From Cliona cf. orientalis (lineage: Eukaryota > Porifera > Demospongiae > Clionaida > Clionaidae): a DNA stretch of 64,000 bases. The notes below the pieces were generated by a model. The model was not told the origin of the DNA and did no database searches. It saw only the letters and a program-made list of their open reading frames with translations. The stretch is from positions 2,294,001-2,358,000 of the forward strand of contig OZ005704.1 in assembly GCA_963930775.1 (NCBI GenBank), given 5' to 3'. Below are positions 36,095-48,700 of this stretch, in pieces. Every line of letters begins with the position of its first letter. The first letter of the stretch is position 1. Position numbers and translations under genes: made by a program.

Positions 36095-37042
36095 TTATTG
36101 AGTGAACTCAACATGTACATGGGCAGCTGCCATTTTGCTTCCGTAGTGTCCCGCCCAAAACTGAGTATCCTTCCCACCATCGACAAACAGCACATACCTC
36201 ACCCCTGACTTGTAGCCTCGAAACACGTGCATCACCTTCCTCCACCCCAACTCCCCTCCTTCCCACTGCGCTGTTGTTTCGGAGTGTTTGTAAGTCTCGA
36301 GAAACTTAAAATCCTTGTCTAGAAGGACCACCATGATGTTGAAGACGGAGCCACAGTCAAAGCGAGCGCAGAACCACTCTGATACATGAATGGGTGGTTT
36401 GACTTCATTTAGAATCTCTGGAGTGAAGCCAAAATCGCACAGGTCAACGAGCTGCCAGCGACAGCACCAGAAGTAAGTTGTTACGTAGTTTTTCGTGCAC
36501 CCTAAATTCTCTTTCAAGAGTTGCTGATCTTTGGCTTCATCCCTCTTGATCCACTCCTCAATGAGCCAGCCATCTCTTTGCCACCTGGCTCGCTGATTAC
36601 GTTGCTGTTGTCGACCACCACGTGATGCCAGCAATTCTTCCTTAAAATGCTGCTCACTTAAGTTATCCCAGTCTGTGTAGATAAGCGTCCATGGTTTCAA
36701 GCTCAAATCTCCTTTAGAGTCCAAGCTATTGATGAGGTTTGGATTATGGACTGTATACAGGCAGAGTTTGGCCCAGTTTATTCCAGACAGGCGATCCAAT
36801 CTGGGGTCGTAGTTGCCACGCCGTTTCATACGCAGCTGCCAAAAGGAGGCCTCATCGAAAAAGCCCCTCCAGCCTTTGCAAACCAGTCGACAGACCTTGA
36901 CTATCTCTCGTGGGGGGATGTAGTCAAAGAGATGAAGTAGAATTTCATATGGTAGTCGGCAGAGAGGGTCGCCTTCAGACCAACCGATGTCCGAGGCCTC
37001 GCTGCTAGCGCTCTGTTGGCTCTGGTAGCGTTCAAAAGCCAT
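36095..37042 (-). CDS. F-box protein with FBA domain (SCF substrate adaptor, Fbx2/6/44 type)
   Basis: A single 315-aa exon. The F-box is at about 27-70 (PLCRLPYEILLHLFDYIPPR followed by VCRLVCKGWRGFFDEASFW). The F-box-associated region follows at about 145-312: DGWLIEEW, FWCCRWQLVDLCDFGF, PPIHVSEWFCARFDCGSVFN, and an aromatic C-terminal part with FWAGHYGSKMAAAHV. The F-box would bind Skp1 in an SCF ubiquitin ligase. In vertebrate Fbx2/Fbx6 the FBA binds high-mannose glycans on misfolded ER proteins; whether this one binds sugar cannot be judged by eye. Lack of introns contrasts with the neighbouring reticulon and is common for this family only in some lineages; retroposition is possible. Confidence 0.85.
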   Translation of the reverse strand: MAFERYQSQQSASSEASDIGWSEGDPLCRLPYEILLHLFDYIPPREIVKVCRLVCKGWRGFFDEASFWQLRMKRRGNYDPRLDRLSGINWAKLCLYTVHNPNLINSLDSKGDLSLKPWTLIYTDWDNLSEQHFKEELLASRGGRQQQRNQRARWQRDGWLIEEWIKRDEAKDQQLLKENLGCTKNYVTTYFWCCRWQLVDLCDFGFTPEILNEVKPPIHVSEWFCARFDCGSVFNIMVVLLDKDFKFLETYKHSETTAQWEGGELGWRKVMHVFRGYKSGVRYVLFVDGGKDTQFWAGHYGSKMAAAHVHVEFTQ

Positions 37043-37127
37043 TTCTTCAACCAGGAATAGTCCGTCCCCAGGCCACCCCCACGTTTTCCATTGAAAACGT
37101 GGGAGTGGCCATTTCTCGGTTCGTTTT

Positions 37128-37452
37128 CAATGTTGCACCATAGATGGTTACCAAATTTTATGACACCGGTGTTGTATTGAACTCCACACTCATGGTAGCT
37201 AGTGCCTACATCAAGTCAGCTTACAGCCTCCAGGAGTCCTTGGGGACAATGAATCATTTACCAAGGACCTTGGGGTCCTTGGTAAATGATTCATTGTCCC
37301 CAAGCCCTTGGTAAATGACTCATTGTCCCCAAGGACTCCTGGAGGCTGTAAGCTGACTTGATGTAGGCACTAGCTACCATGAGTGTGGAGTTCAATACAA
37401 CACCGGTGTCATAAAATTTGGATTTTGTGTAACCATCTATGGTGCAACATTG
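37128..37452. repeat. long near-perfect hairpin upstream of the F-box gene
   Basis: Arms of about 140 bp (37128-37267 and 37308-37452) are almost exact reverse complements, from CAATGTTGCACCATAGATGG inward; only a few indels separate them (for example an extra GATTTTGTG near 37420). The short centre holds further copies of GGTAAATGAxTCATTGTCCC. It would fold into a very stable cruciform or RNA hairpin. Confidence 0.75.
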
Positions 37453-37974
37453 AAGGTCCATGACTGTCGACGTCATGCCGGCCAAGTCAGCACTGTCACT
37501 GTGCTCCGGCCGATCAGTGATGAGCTAGTCGTCTTGTTGGATTTATATTATGCATAGCTAACCATAGCTTCAAGAATCGATCACAGTGCACAATTTCCAC
37601 CATTTCTTTGTTTCTGGCAGTAGCAGCACCACCGATCGACACGCTTCGCGCGCAATTGTTAATGTTTGCCCCCCCAGTCAAAGCTTCCTTCCGCCGCCTA
37701 TGCTATTATTGGCCTCCCACCCCTTTGACTACTGTCCACCACGTTGTGATGTGACCGGGGGAGGATTATTCCCTCTCCCACATCCGGAAAGGTTTACAGT
37801 CATATTCTAGGACTCGTGCTCAAACTATGCTCAGCTTATTATTAGCTTCCCACCCCTTTGATTGCTGTCCACCATGCATGGTGTGACCTGGGGAGGATTA
37901 TTCCCTCCCCCACATCTGAGAAGGCCATTATAGCTAAGACTGGTGCTCAAACTATGCTCAGCCTATTATTAGCC

Positions 37975-38010
<36 letters not shown>

Positions 38011-38340
38011 ATCCGATGCTAAAACTAGGTTCAGCCCTAGTTTGCAGCCAGCCAATCATGCACGGTACGATATTGGCTAGATCTTGGCCTCACACGTCTC
38101 AATGGCGTGGGCTAACCCATGGTAAGCATAATATTGTGGCAATACCTTCGTCATAATATAACGGCAGGGCCCGGGGCAAGCGCACATGCTCTCCTAAGTG
38201 CTAAACGTGAGCCACTGTCAGTGATGAAGTCGTCACTGAGGATATAGCCAGCAAAAGCCACGCATGATCCTCAGCCATAAAATATCTATGCACCTCCAGT
38301 TGATATTTGTAGGCCAGAGTGTATTCTCCGGGAGATAATG
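37453..38340. repeat. tandem 140-bp repeat ending in a long poly-C tract
   Basis: About 2.2 copies, starting near 37697 and 37838, share CCCACCCCTTTGA, GCTGTCCACCA, GGGGAGGATTATTCCCTC and GTGCTCAAACTATGCTCAGC. The third copy breaks off in a run of over 30 C (about 37976-38008). No gene was seen. Confidence 0.6.
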
Positions 38341-39853
38341 TATGCTCGGCATAATGGCCATCTGGCTACCTTATGGGGCATGACCGTCAGTGCAGATCAG
38401 AAAAACGGCCTAGCTGTTTCTCTCTCTCCCAGTTGCAATGCGAATCCAGCAAATGGTGTCATGTCAGCATGCACTGATAATATCTTCAGCCAAGAAATGG
38501 CAAAGGTATTGCCCGTTCATAGACAGCTGAAAATCCTAGCTAACACTGCTCATTTGCATTGAAAATTCTCTTGCTCAAATTCCTAATAATATTAGGACAC
38601 AATGGGCGGCACCCCTGCTATGTATGTAGAGAGGACCCATCGCTTGTATTCACTTACTATGATAGGGATCTGAAATTTGGCATCAAATTAGACACCTCAT
38701 GAGAATCAACATATCAAGTTGCTATCACTAGCAAAGTAGCTAGCTGAAAGCATATATACATATCAGCTAGTAATCCAGACACCCAGAGGACCTAAGACAG
38801 CAGGGAGCCATGGCATTTATTGCTATTAAGCTAGCTGCTTTTGTGTACAATTTATCATGCACAACGCATTCTGTCAGCTCTCTGGCATCATTAATAAGAG
38901 TACATAATATCTCACTGTACATGTCGGCGGGTCAGACATAGGCACTCGGTAGTTGCAACGTGTCGTACTAATCATGTTCGCTGCAATTAAGACGACGTCC
39001 ATAAAGCTAACAATTCCGCTGCACGTTACAGGCTTGAACAACCTGCACACCAATTCTCGAAGAGTGCTACCTGGTTTATTGAGGTTTAGCATTTTCCCCA
39101 ATACTCACGCATACCCAGTAGCTACTATCCCTAGATGCCTCCTACAAACTAGAGCAATGCAGGCTTGTAATGGACTATAGCCAGACACTTGGCTTTGCAG
39201 CATCTCCCAAATTCCACAAGAGGCGAAGCATCAGCTAGCATGTCGGGGACAATCCAATAGATGCAAAGCCCAGAGAGCAAGAGGCTTGGCTTACACCTCA
39301 TACCCCATAAACACAGCAATGTCAACAACAGGGTCAACCCAACCCTCTACCCTCCGCCACACAGCAGATTCAGACACGAATGGCTCATGCATGCAACCAT
39401 GCACTCCTGGAACTAAGTCCCCACCACGTACATGCACTAAGCGCTACCGATCGTCCGTAGCAGATGTCCGACTTACACACTTCGAGTAGATGCTTTGCTG
39501 CTGGCATTAACTACGACCAGGGTCTCCTGATGTTATTAGCAAATACTTATTTAGCAAAGATACATACAGGCTACACTTACAAAAAAAGACAGTTACTTCA
39601 TGACTGACAAAGATTAGCAACTGAACTCAATACACAAAACCGGTCTGACTGGCCTAACTAGAATGACATAGCATTACATCATAACCAAAGATACAAGCAT
39701 ATACAAAACCAAAACCACATAACACTACAAACCTCTTAATTGACCGTCAGCGAATCTGACTGAGTGACTCTTTGTGCTGTACGTGTAACTGATTTTCCTC
39801 GACCTGAGGATCAAATTTGAAAGAAATCGGAGGTAAATACTATTATGTTGGTA
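38341..39853. other. no gene recognised
   Basis: Open frames of 60-75 codons on both strands have no domain, no splice partners and mixed composition. No convincing repeat structure was seen either. Confidence 0.35.
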
Positions 39854-40699
39854 CAGTGGCGTCTCTAGGTACTTCTTTCACTGGGTGCAAGTGCATCATA
39901 AAAATGATGTCGATTGCACAGGTGGATGCATAAACTAATTAATGGAAGTTTATATTTCGGACTACTGCATGATCGTATAAATATCATTGCTGTACTTAAC
40001 TGGTACTATTCCATGTAGACAGTCCTTGTGTATTTACTGGCATACTTGTTACTAGCCTCGTCCCCAGGCCTTCTGAGGGGGAGGGGGAAGGAAGGCCTGG
40101 TATCCACTGCATGCGCATGCGCTATTATTATTCAGATTCTGAATAATCCGATTACGTACGGATACTGCCTAGTATACTTGTCCTTTGACCTTAATGCATC
40201 GTGCTCAACGTACCTAGTGATGGCAGGCTTAGACAGTTGGAAGTTCGAGCGAGATTTCGAGGTGGCCCGAGCGATATTGTCCATCGATCGACAAAGGCCT
40301 CTGAACAGCGTGGGCACGCGTTTAGCGTGATCGCTAGTACAAAGGTCGGGAGGTCATTCCGTATTCTTTAGACACATGGACCGTTTCACTTGTCAGCACG
40401 TGGTAGAAATTAGTGTACGGACACTTTACGGTAAATTATACGGAAAATGTAGCGCATGCGCATGCAGTGGATACCAGGCCTTCCTTCCCCCTCCCCCCTC
40501 AGAAGGCCTGGGGACGAGGCTAACTTGTTACTAGCTATGACCATGGAGTAAAAGTGCATGTAGTATATAGGTGAACACCTTGATAGGCTTGGGTAAACAA
40601 ACCAACCTACATGTACACCTGCAAAGAAGCTAAGAGGGTGCACTGCTGTGTGAATTGGGTGCAAATAAACCCACATGCACCCCCCTGGTGATGCCACTG
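39854..40699. mobile_element. hAT-type MITE with 8-bp duplication, carrying a nested MITE
   Basis: Termini CAGTGGCGTC and (reverse) CAGTGGCATC; the flanking 8 bp TGTTGGTA are duplicated (39846-39853 and 40700-40707), as hAT transposases do. The element at 40053-40522 sits inside it. Confidence 0.75.
40053..40522. mobile_element. nested MITE with about 70-bp inverted ends and 9-bp duplication
   Basis: Ends TAGCCTCGTCCCCAGGCCTT and the reverse complement, extending inward through GTATCCACTGCATGCGCATG. ACTTGTTAC is duplicated at 40044-40052 and 40523-40531. A 9-bp duplication is typical of Mutator-like elements. Related right-end fragments (GGGCCTGGxAACGAGGCTA) lie near 54060 and a TAGCCTCGTTTCCAG fragment lies near 1216. 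Confidence 0.75.
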
Positions 40700-40707
40700 T
40701 GTTGGTA

Positions 40708-41508
40708 GCTACTAACTTCAATTTATATAGTTTAAGTGTTTAGCTATGTGGGTTTATGCAGTAGAAGGATTAAAACTTTATGATATCCCAGAACTGGGTC
40801 TTGATTTCAGTTGTCCAAATCAGGTACCTAGTTTGGAACTTTCAACCATTTCTAACCTCAGTGTGCGTTATTTACAAATCACCCATAACCATGGTAACGG
40901 TTGCTGCAAGGAGCTTATATAATTATAAGCAGCTAGTACTTAGCTTGTAAATGCTAATTGGAGCCAATAAATATATGGGTGTCCTAAACTCAGTACACAT
41001 TTCTAGACATGTGGTAGGCATTGCCTCAGAAAGAGCCACAGTGTCTTAATATTTAGACACCTAGCTATCTCCAAGGCTAAGAAAATTTACATGATCATAC
41101 CTACTAGGCTAGTTAGAGCATCCTCGGAATGTAAACTACAAAGATATGCAACTGTACTTGCAGACTGCAATGATTAGTGGGCAAGTCTTATCCCATAATT
41201 GCATTGTCAGGGCATGGTACAAGTTGGTTATAGCTATCACTCGGTATCCAGCTCCCTACATGATTTATGCTGCCTTGGCAGAGGCAGTTCTGCCATTTCT
41301 TTAGTAGTCAGGTCCAGGATATGGTTAAGTAGCCACACCGAACTCAATGACATATTTTATATACATGTACATGGCGTATGTCGGACATGGGTTGTGCATT
41401 CATTAGCACCGTGCACGTGGCATTACATGTAGGTACATGTAGGTCTAATGAAATAGAATCTGTTGACTGGAATACTAATTAATGCATGAACACTGGCCTT
41501 GACAGTGC
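40708..41508. other. no gene recognised
   Basis: AT-rich DNA with a short CATGTACATG microsatellite-like motif near 41360-41440. Nothing else is supported. Confidence 0.35.
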
Positions 41509-41954
41509 ATGGCTAGTGTAGCCGGATCGTCAGAGCTGCCCCTAGCTGCTCAGGCCTCTGGCCCTCGGTATGTAAATCACGTAAAGATGTCTACCTCATG
41601 ATATTATACGTTGAAGCAACTACGTGACATAATTAAGCACATGTGCTGACTGTGTGTACCAGGCTCTCTTTCTCCTCCCCCTCGAGAGCTTGGGTTTGAG
41701 GCTAGTACACGTATATGCCTTTTGCATGCATCCTAACCTCCCTCCCCCCCCCCCCCCCCCCCCCCCCCCCACATACACACACACCCTCCATTCCCAGGGT
41801 ATACCGTGGCATCTCTTGTTTTGCATCCGAGGAGAAAGCTTCAGAGAAAGAGCAGTTCTTTCAAGAGAATCTTTGGGATGCAGCTAACATGCTGGTCAAG
41901 CAGAACTGTGAGGCTGTTAGATTCAATGCCATCTGGCTGGGGAGTCTCGGATAA
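41509..41954 (+). CDS. possible small two-exon gene (71 aa), function unknown
   Basis: Exon 1, 41509-41567, reads MASVAGSSELPLAAQASGPR and ends at CG/GTATGT. Exon 2, 41798-41954, follows TTCCCAG and continues in phase as VYRGISCFASEEKASEKEQF, then an acidic and amphipathic helix-like stretch ending FNAIWLGSLG-stop. The intron holds a poly-C tract of about 30. I do not recognise the family. A clean phase-2 junction and an Ala/Ser start support it, but short length leaves real doubt. It could also be the end of a longer gene. Confidence 0.4.
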
Positions 41955-42687
41955 CTTATGAGAGTGTGAAAAGTTGGCTGGCTCAAGTGCAGTAAATTAA
42001 ATCTCTTATGACATTGCTTGAAAATCAAGTTTTGGATTAGTGAGTACTATTGTGTGAATTGTTATTCTTCACAATGAATATATACTAAGTTCATCTATAA
42101 AAATATTACCGATTTGGAATTAGCCTCAAGGACTCAATCATTGCTGACTAGTGCACCCCGCTGTGCTGTACGAGTACGAGCTGTATGTAAACACATACCC
42201 ACGATCTGATTGATCGAGCGCACACCGCTCCTTCAATAAGAGTGCAAATTAATAATAATTGTATTCCTGCTCTAATTAATAAAATTATTATGCAAAATTA
42301 ATAATAATATTATTATAATGTACACTTGAATTCAGCAGCAGCAGCAAAACTAATATGGAATATGCACTCAAAGTAAACCAACTGATAAAAGTTAAGTTAC
42401 TAATAAAACAACCAGCAATTATAGAACCGAACACACTCATATGAATTTATTTAAACACTTAATCAGACCTGATGTTTATATGGGATATAATCATGTTTGT
42501 GACAAGCTAAGGGGTGAATGATATTAGTGTAAAATACAAGTGAGGCGTATAGTATTATAGGCCTGATGATCACATGAAGTTAGTAAATATTTAATAGTTA
42601 GCTAATGTTATACCGTTGCATACAAATTACACGCACATATCACAGCACATGAATACGGAAGAAAAGCACAGATATAATTATATAATC
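41955..42687. other. AT-rich intergenic DNA downstream of the megasynthase
   Basis: The 3' flank of the minus-strand megasynthase and of the small plus-strand gene. Runs of TAATAATAATT occur near 42250-42320. No gene was seen. Confidence 0.4.
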
Positions 42688-42693
42688 TTTATT
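42688..42693 (-). terminator. poly(A) signal of the megasynthase
   Basis: AATAAA on the minus strand, 25 bp after the stop codon at 42718. This supports transcription as a eukaryotic mRNA. Confidence 0.6.
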
Positions 42694-42717
42694 GCAAGAT
42701 CTAAATTGGTATAGGTC

Positions 42718-45700
42718 CTACTGCGTATTGAGCAGACAGGAAATAAAGTTGGCAAGAGCTTTTAAAGTTGAGTTTGCAGTAATATGTTGAATTACCAGTT
42801 TGGGACCAATGCGCTTGCGAATCAGATAAATCATCTGCAAGGCAAGTAGTGACTCCCCACCAAGTGACTTGAAATTATCGTTAGGTTGAATATCTTCCAC
42901 TCCGAGTAATTCAGTCCATATCTTCTTGAGTTCATCATAAATTTGTTCAATAGACACATTCACTGTTTCAATTTCTTTCACTGGATTGTCATAATAATTA
43001 AGTGTTTTCAATTCGACCAGTTCATATTTACTGTTACTAGGAGGAACATCCAATGGATTGGCACTGCAGACAAATAAGAATTTTTCAACGAAGCTACGTT
43101 CACGTTCTTCTTCTGGAAATGATAGCACTGAAGAAAAGCCAACATCATATAGTACTCTCTCCCACACTTGTGGTTCCATCATTGGTTCGTGAGGTCGGAT
43201 ATGATAATCCTGGAAGACCCACCACCCATCGAGAATTCCCCAGGTCAGTGTAGCCCACATTTCATTCTTTACACATTCAATGATGAATAAAATGCCCCTA
43301 TCATCTAAACAGTGCTTAAGATTGGATACAGCATCCATGATACTTGGAACAGCATGAATGACATTGTATGTCAACACTATGTCAAATGAACCAATGATCC
43401 CCTGTGCTGTAGGATTTTTTGTTATATCAAATGTGCAAAACTTCATCATGTGTGAATAACTGGTGAAAACTGTTTTGGCACGATCAATGTATGCTTTTCC
43501 GACATCTGTGAACCAGTATTCAATGTTATCAGATAAACAGATGAGCTTGTGAAGTAACTGCCGTGTAATCTGCCCAATCCCTCCACCTACTTGCAGTATC
43601 CTCACTTTCTCTCCTTTTGTAATGAGATTCCTAACATAGTCTGCTATGACTTGCACATACACATTACAGTAGATATCACCAAGAGGATCACCAATTCTGT
43701 CAAATTTGTACATAAAGTTCAAATTACCATCTGGAAACAATACCATAAGAGGGTCCATTTTCCCATGAAGCACATCTGCTAGATACTCGAAGCAATATAG
43801 AGGGAATCGAAATCTGTCTGCCCATTGAGGGTATTTTTCAGAAATTGAAGTGCAGATGGATTCAAGATTAGTATGTAAAATATCTTGACATTGGAATTTA
43901 AATGAATCTAGTGAGGATTTCTCACTGGCTGAAATTACCACTAACTTACATTTCAGAAGTTCTTTGATCATCACATAAAAAAATTTTCGATACTTTGGAA
44001 TCATGCCTGAGAGGGAAAATGCTGTATCAAACTTCACTTCTTTGTTGTTTTTGATATATTCACCTAAATTGGTATTGAGAAGAAACTTGACAATGATGGT
44101 GCAGCAAAATGTATCTTCAATTTTCTGTAATTCTTGTGGTGGCTGAAGTGGCAGCATTCTTACTATTTCTCTAGTCTCACTAACTTTTCTTTGAAGCAAT
44201 TCAACAAGCCCCTCAACTGTTTGAGTCATTGGCAATTGAGTATTGTAATCAAACCAGTGTCTACATTCATCATACATTGCTATAGGCACTCCAGGGATTC
44301 TTGGAATGTTATGTTGATGACCTTGAAAGAGTTTTTCAAAAGATATCACTGATTCCTGCAGGAAAAGCTGTGAACCTATAGACGAAAACTCTGCTGGTGT
44401 GTAGTCTGGACAGTGCACTTCAATATTACTCTCTGATTTGCTTAGCTTAATGAGATCATCATCACTCTCGATGGAACTTATCATTTCAATTGCTGTGAAT
44501 AATTGCTGTACTTTTGCTGCCGTTATCACCAATCGTACTTGAAAATGGCCAATCTTCATCTCAGAAATTGGTTTCAGCCGCATTGCTACCGTTACACATA
44601 GACTGGGGAGTAGGGTATTGATTGTGCATGAAACCATGGCAAACTTCAGATAGTGTTTGTACAGACTAATTTGCTTTTTGATGTGTTTCAAAGTTTTACC
44701 ATTGAGCAGCAGTGGATATGCATACTCTTGATCCTTGTCATTATTCAGACTGATGGAATTTAAACTTTCTGGCTCTGTATTTGTAGTTAGACACTCAGCT
44801 AAGATAATGTGACAGTTGGTGCCAGTCATTCCAGACGAATTCACTCCAGCGTATCTTCTTAAGGACAGCTTTAGGTCCCATGGGATAGTTTCTCTTGGGA
44901 TATATAGTGGCGAATTAGTGAATTCATGATGAGGTGTGTTGAAATCAGCGGTTGCTGGTATGTGCTTTGTCAATAGTGAAACCAAAACCTTAAATACTCC
45001 CAGTATACCTGAAAGAGAGTCAACATGGCCAAAGACACTTTTAGTGGAACCGATAGGTAGTGTATGGTTTCCATGATCACTGAGAAATATAGAGGATAGT
45101 GCTGACAGTTCTATTTGGTCTCCCAGTCTTGAGCCTGTACCATGAGCTAGCATGAAGGAAATGTCTGAGGCCTTCAGTCCGGCACTTGAGAGCGCATCTT
45201 TAATGACTCTTTCCTGTGAGATAGCAGATGGTGCAGTAATTCCATTTCCACGGCCAACACAATTGCTTATAGCACCCTTCACAATTCCATACACTATCTT
45301 TCCTTCCTTCAAAGCAGTACTGAGGGGTTCCAAGAACAAACCAAGGACACCTTCACCAACTGAGGCTCCAGGATCTTCACCAAACTCAAATAAACTATTC
45401 TGACTGAGAACTCCTGAACTTGAGGGAGAAAATATAATTTGAAGATTCACACCGCCAACGATAGCACCTTCACACTCTTTATTCCTAATTGAATCACAGG
45501 CACATTTCATGGCCATAAGTGATGAAGAGCAAGCTGTGTCAATAAGCATTGTTGGTCCCTTTAGGTCCCATTGATATGCTACTCGAGTAGCAATCATTCC
45601 TGGCATCAGTCCAGCCACACTTACTGGTTGCTTTGGGTGATTTAGTTCAGCATACCCAGTTTGATCAGGAGCCCCTACAAATACACCAATCTTCGAACCC

Positions 45701-48700
45701 TTCACCTTGTCAATACTTCTACCCTCTGCAAGAGCTTCAGTGGCAACTTCAAGAAAGATTCTTTGTTCTGGTAGCATGCACTTTGCTTCTCCAGGAGCAA
45801 TGTTAAAAAAGTGATGATCAAACTGATCAATTCTTTCCAGGAAAGCACCACGACATCCATTTATGTTCTGAAACGTTTTAGTTGGTAAGCAATTTAAGAC
45901 ATCAGTCTTCCTTAGGTCCGATAATTCTTGGAAAAGATACTCTCCTTTGTCCAGTGCCTCCCATAGCTCTGCAAGTGATGAAATTCCACCTGGTAATCTA
46001 AGTCCAACTCCAGTTATGGCTATATCATCAACACTGTTATTAGCAGGTGTTTGATCAGTAGTATATTTGTTAGTAGAAATGTCATTAATATAATCTGCCA
46101 AAGAATTGATACTTGGATAAGAAAATACATCCGCTATTTCTACATGATAGTCAGTTTCCTGCTTAATTAGTGTCACGAAATTGACAAGTATTAGTGAATG
46201 ACCACCTTGCTCCATGAAGGTGACATCACCATTGATACTGCTGATGTCAGGCAAGCCCATAGCTTTTGAAAAGAGAGCTTTCAATATTGCAACCGTGGGT
46301 GTATCATCTCTTTCATCATCTTTACTGGTATCCATTACCCCTCCAAGCTCTGATAGGGAAGGGAGTAATTCGTGATTAACCTTTCCATGTGCTGTGGTGG
46401 GTATTTTATCAACGATATGTACGAGATCTGGCAACATATAGTAAGGAAGGTGGTGTTTCAGATTGTCACGTAAGGTCTTACAGTTTAAGGCTCGCTCATC
46501 ACTTTCATTACATGGCACAATAAAAGCACAAAGAAATTTAACGCCGGAAGAATTGGTCAAAGGAGTAACACAGACTTCTTTGACTTCTTCAAAGAGATCA
46601 CTCACTTTGTTTTCAATTTCAGTGGTGCTGATCCTGAATCCTCGTAGTTTTATCACAGTGTCTAGCCTGCCAAAGATTTCAATATCCCCTGAGGGTAACC
46701 TGCAAGCTGCATCACCTGTTTTTATAGCTGAACACTTTGGATATTTCAGTTCAACTAGCCTAACATCACCAGAGGCCAAGACATTGCCGGTTATGTACAA
46801 CTCACCTACTGTTCCTATTGGACATGGCTGGAGAGTTTTTGAATCCAATACATGTAAATTTACACCAGGTAGAGCTTTTCCAATTGGAACTGTTCCAGTC
46901 CGAGTTGGTGCAGTTAAGTCACCCTCAAAAAATGATGAAGCAATTGTTGCTTCAGACATTCCATAAAAATTCATTATCCTTTGATCTGGTGTGAGCTTGC
47001 CTTTGATCTTGCTGAATACATGTGTTGGTAGTACGTCTGCAGCTAAAATGAAGATTCTAATAGATTCCAAATCAGTACAGTTGATATCATTGAAAATTTG
47101 CATGCCAAACTGTGGAGTGACATCCATAAAAGTAATTTTATATTTTCTGATAAGGTTGCTCAAGTAGGATGTATCAAATTGGAATTTCTCTGGACACATG
47201 ATAAGCTGACCTGGATAACATACTAAAGCACGTACAATGTCAGCAATAAAGACATCAAATGATATTGGTGCCCACTGAAGCAAGGTCATATCAAAGTCAT
47301 TTATATTGTAGACTAACTTCCAAGCATGCGCTATTATAGCAAGACTAGAGTGTGAAATTTTACAGAGTTTAGGTGTACCAGTAGTTCCTGATGTTCTAAT
47401 GACATAAGCTAAGCCATCAGTTTCAGTCGCTCTAGCTATCAGTGATACTTCAATATCAATCGAAGGGTCTAAAAAGTGCTGAACATTCAATATCGGACAG
47501 CTGCCCTTTACTATAGAATTCAATTTACTTGAATTGGTGTTTGTGAGCACAGCAGCTACTGAACATTGGTTGACTATGTCTTTCAGTGTAATACTGCAGC
47601 TGCTAAAAACTACAGGTAAAAAATGTCCACCCGCTTTCCAGATGCCAAGAGTTGATGCAATTATCAGCTCATTTTTCTCCATGACTATCACAACTGGATT
47701 TCTACTTAGGCTAAATTGGCTAATGTTCTGCTGTAGTCCAAGTGCAATTCTGTCAGCTCTATTATTGAGTTCTTTATAAGACAAAACGTTTTCTTCATAA
47801 ACAACTGCCAAGCGATTGGGATGTCTTGCAACGTTATTTTCAAATTGTTGGAGAACAGTGCCGCTCACATTAGGATTAAGCTCATTACTAAATGATTTCA
47901 AAAGCCTGCATTCTGATTTGGACAAAAGATTTGTATCATTAATTGTTTTATCGGCCATTAGCATTGCTGTGGTAAACACGTCCCTGATACCTTCCGATAG
48001 CCTGCTTACAATTCCGGCATCCATGATTTCTATGGCCCATTCTACGTGAAGGTCATAGGATGATCTTTGTCTATCACTACTGATGGTGAATGTAAGTGGA
48101 CACTTTGCATGTTTAGAAGGTACCTTCACTTCCTCCTTTGTTGTGACTGATGCTGAGAAATTGAATACTATGCAGCAAAAGGAAGAGTAATGCTTTCCAT
48201 GATCGGACCATAGTTTCCTGACTACTTCACTGAGTGGATATCGTGCATGACTTTGCACTGCTTTCCAGTTGTTGGCCACTGCTTGAATGTGCTCTCCTAC
48301 TGTCAGATTTTGATCAATGAATGCTCGAAATAAGATCACATTTTCAAATTGTCCATCCGTATTCAAAAACTTTTCTATTCGTGTTGTTACTGGAATGGCT
48401 ATGGTGATATCTTCTGAACCTAGATACCTCTGTAAAAGTAACAGTGTACAGGCTAAAGCATACTGGAAGTCTGTCACTCCTAATAAAGCACAGTACTTGG
48501 AGATAGCTTTGGCTTCATTTGAGGATATACTATAACTTTGGTGTCCTGCATGATAGGTGCTAGTACTATTCCAGGCTGATTCTGTTGGGGGTAAAATTGA
48601 TAAGCTAACTTCAGGTGGTAGGGTTGCAAACATTTCCTTCCAAAATACAGCACTATCACAATACTGTGATGACTTATGATAGATGCTTTCATCCTTAAGA

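Noticed and set aside
38338-39489. Several 60-75-codon frames between the F-box gene and 39.5 kb
   Set aside because: They overlap on opposite strands, lack splice signals at sensible phases, and have no recognisable motifs.
46463-46966. 167-codon open frame on the plus strand within the megasynthase
   Set aside because: It is the antisense of a conserved adenylation domain, a by-product of the real gene.
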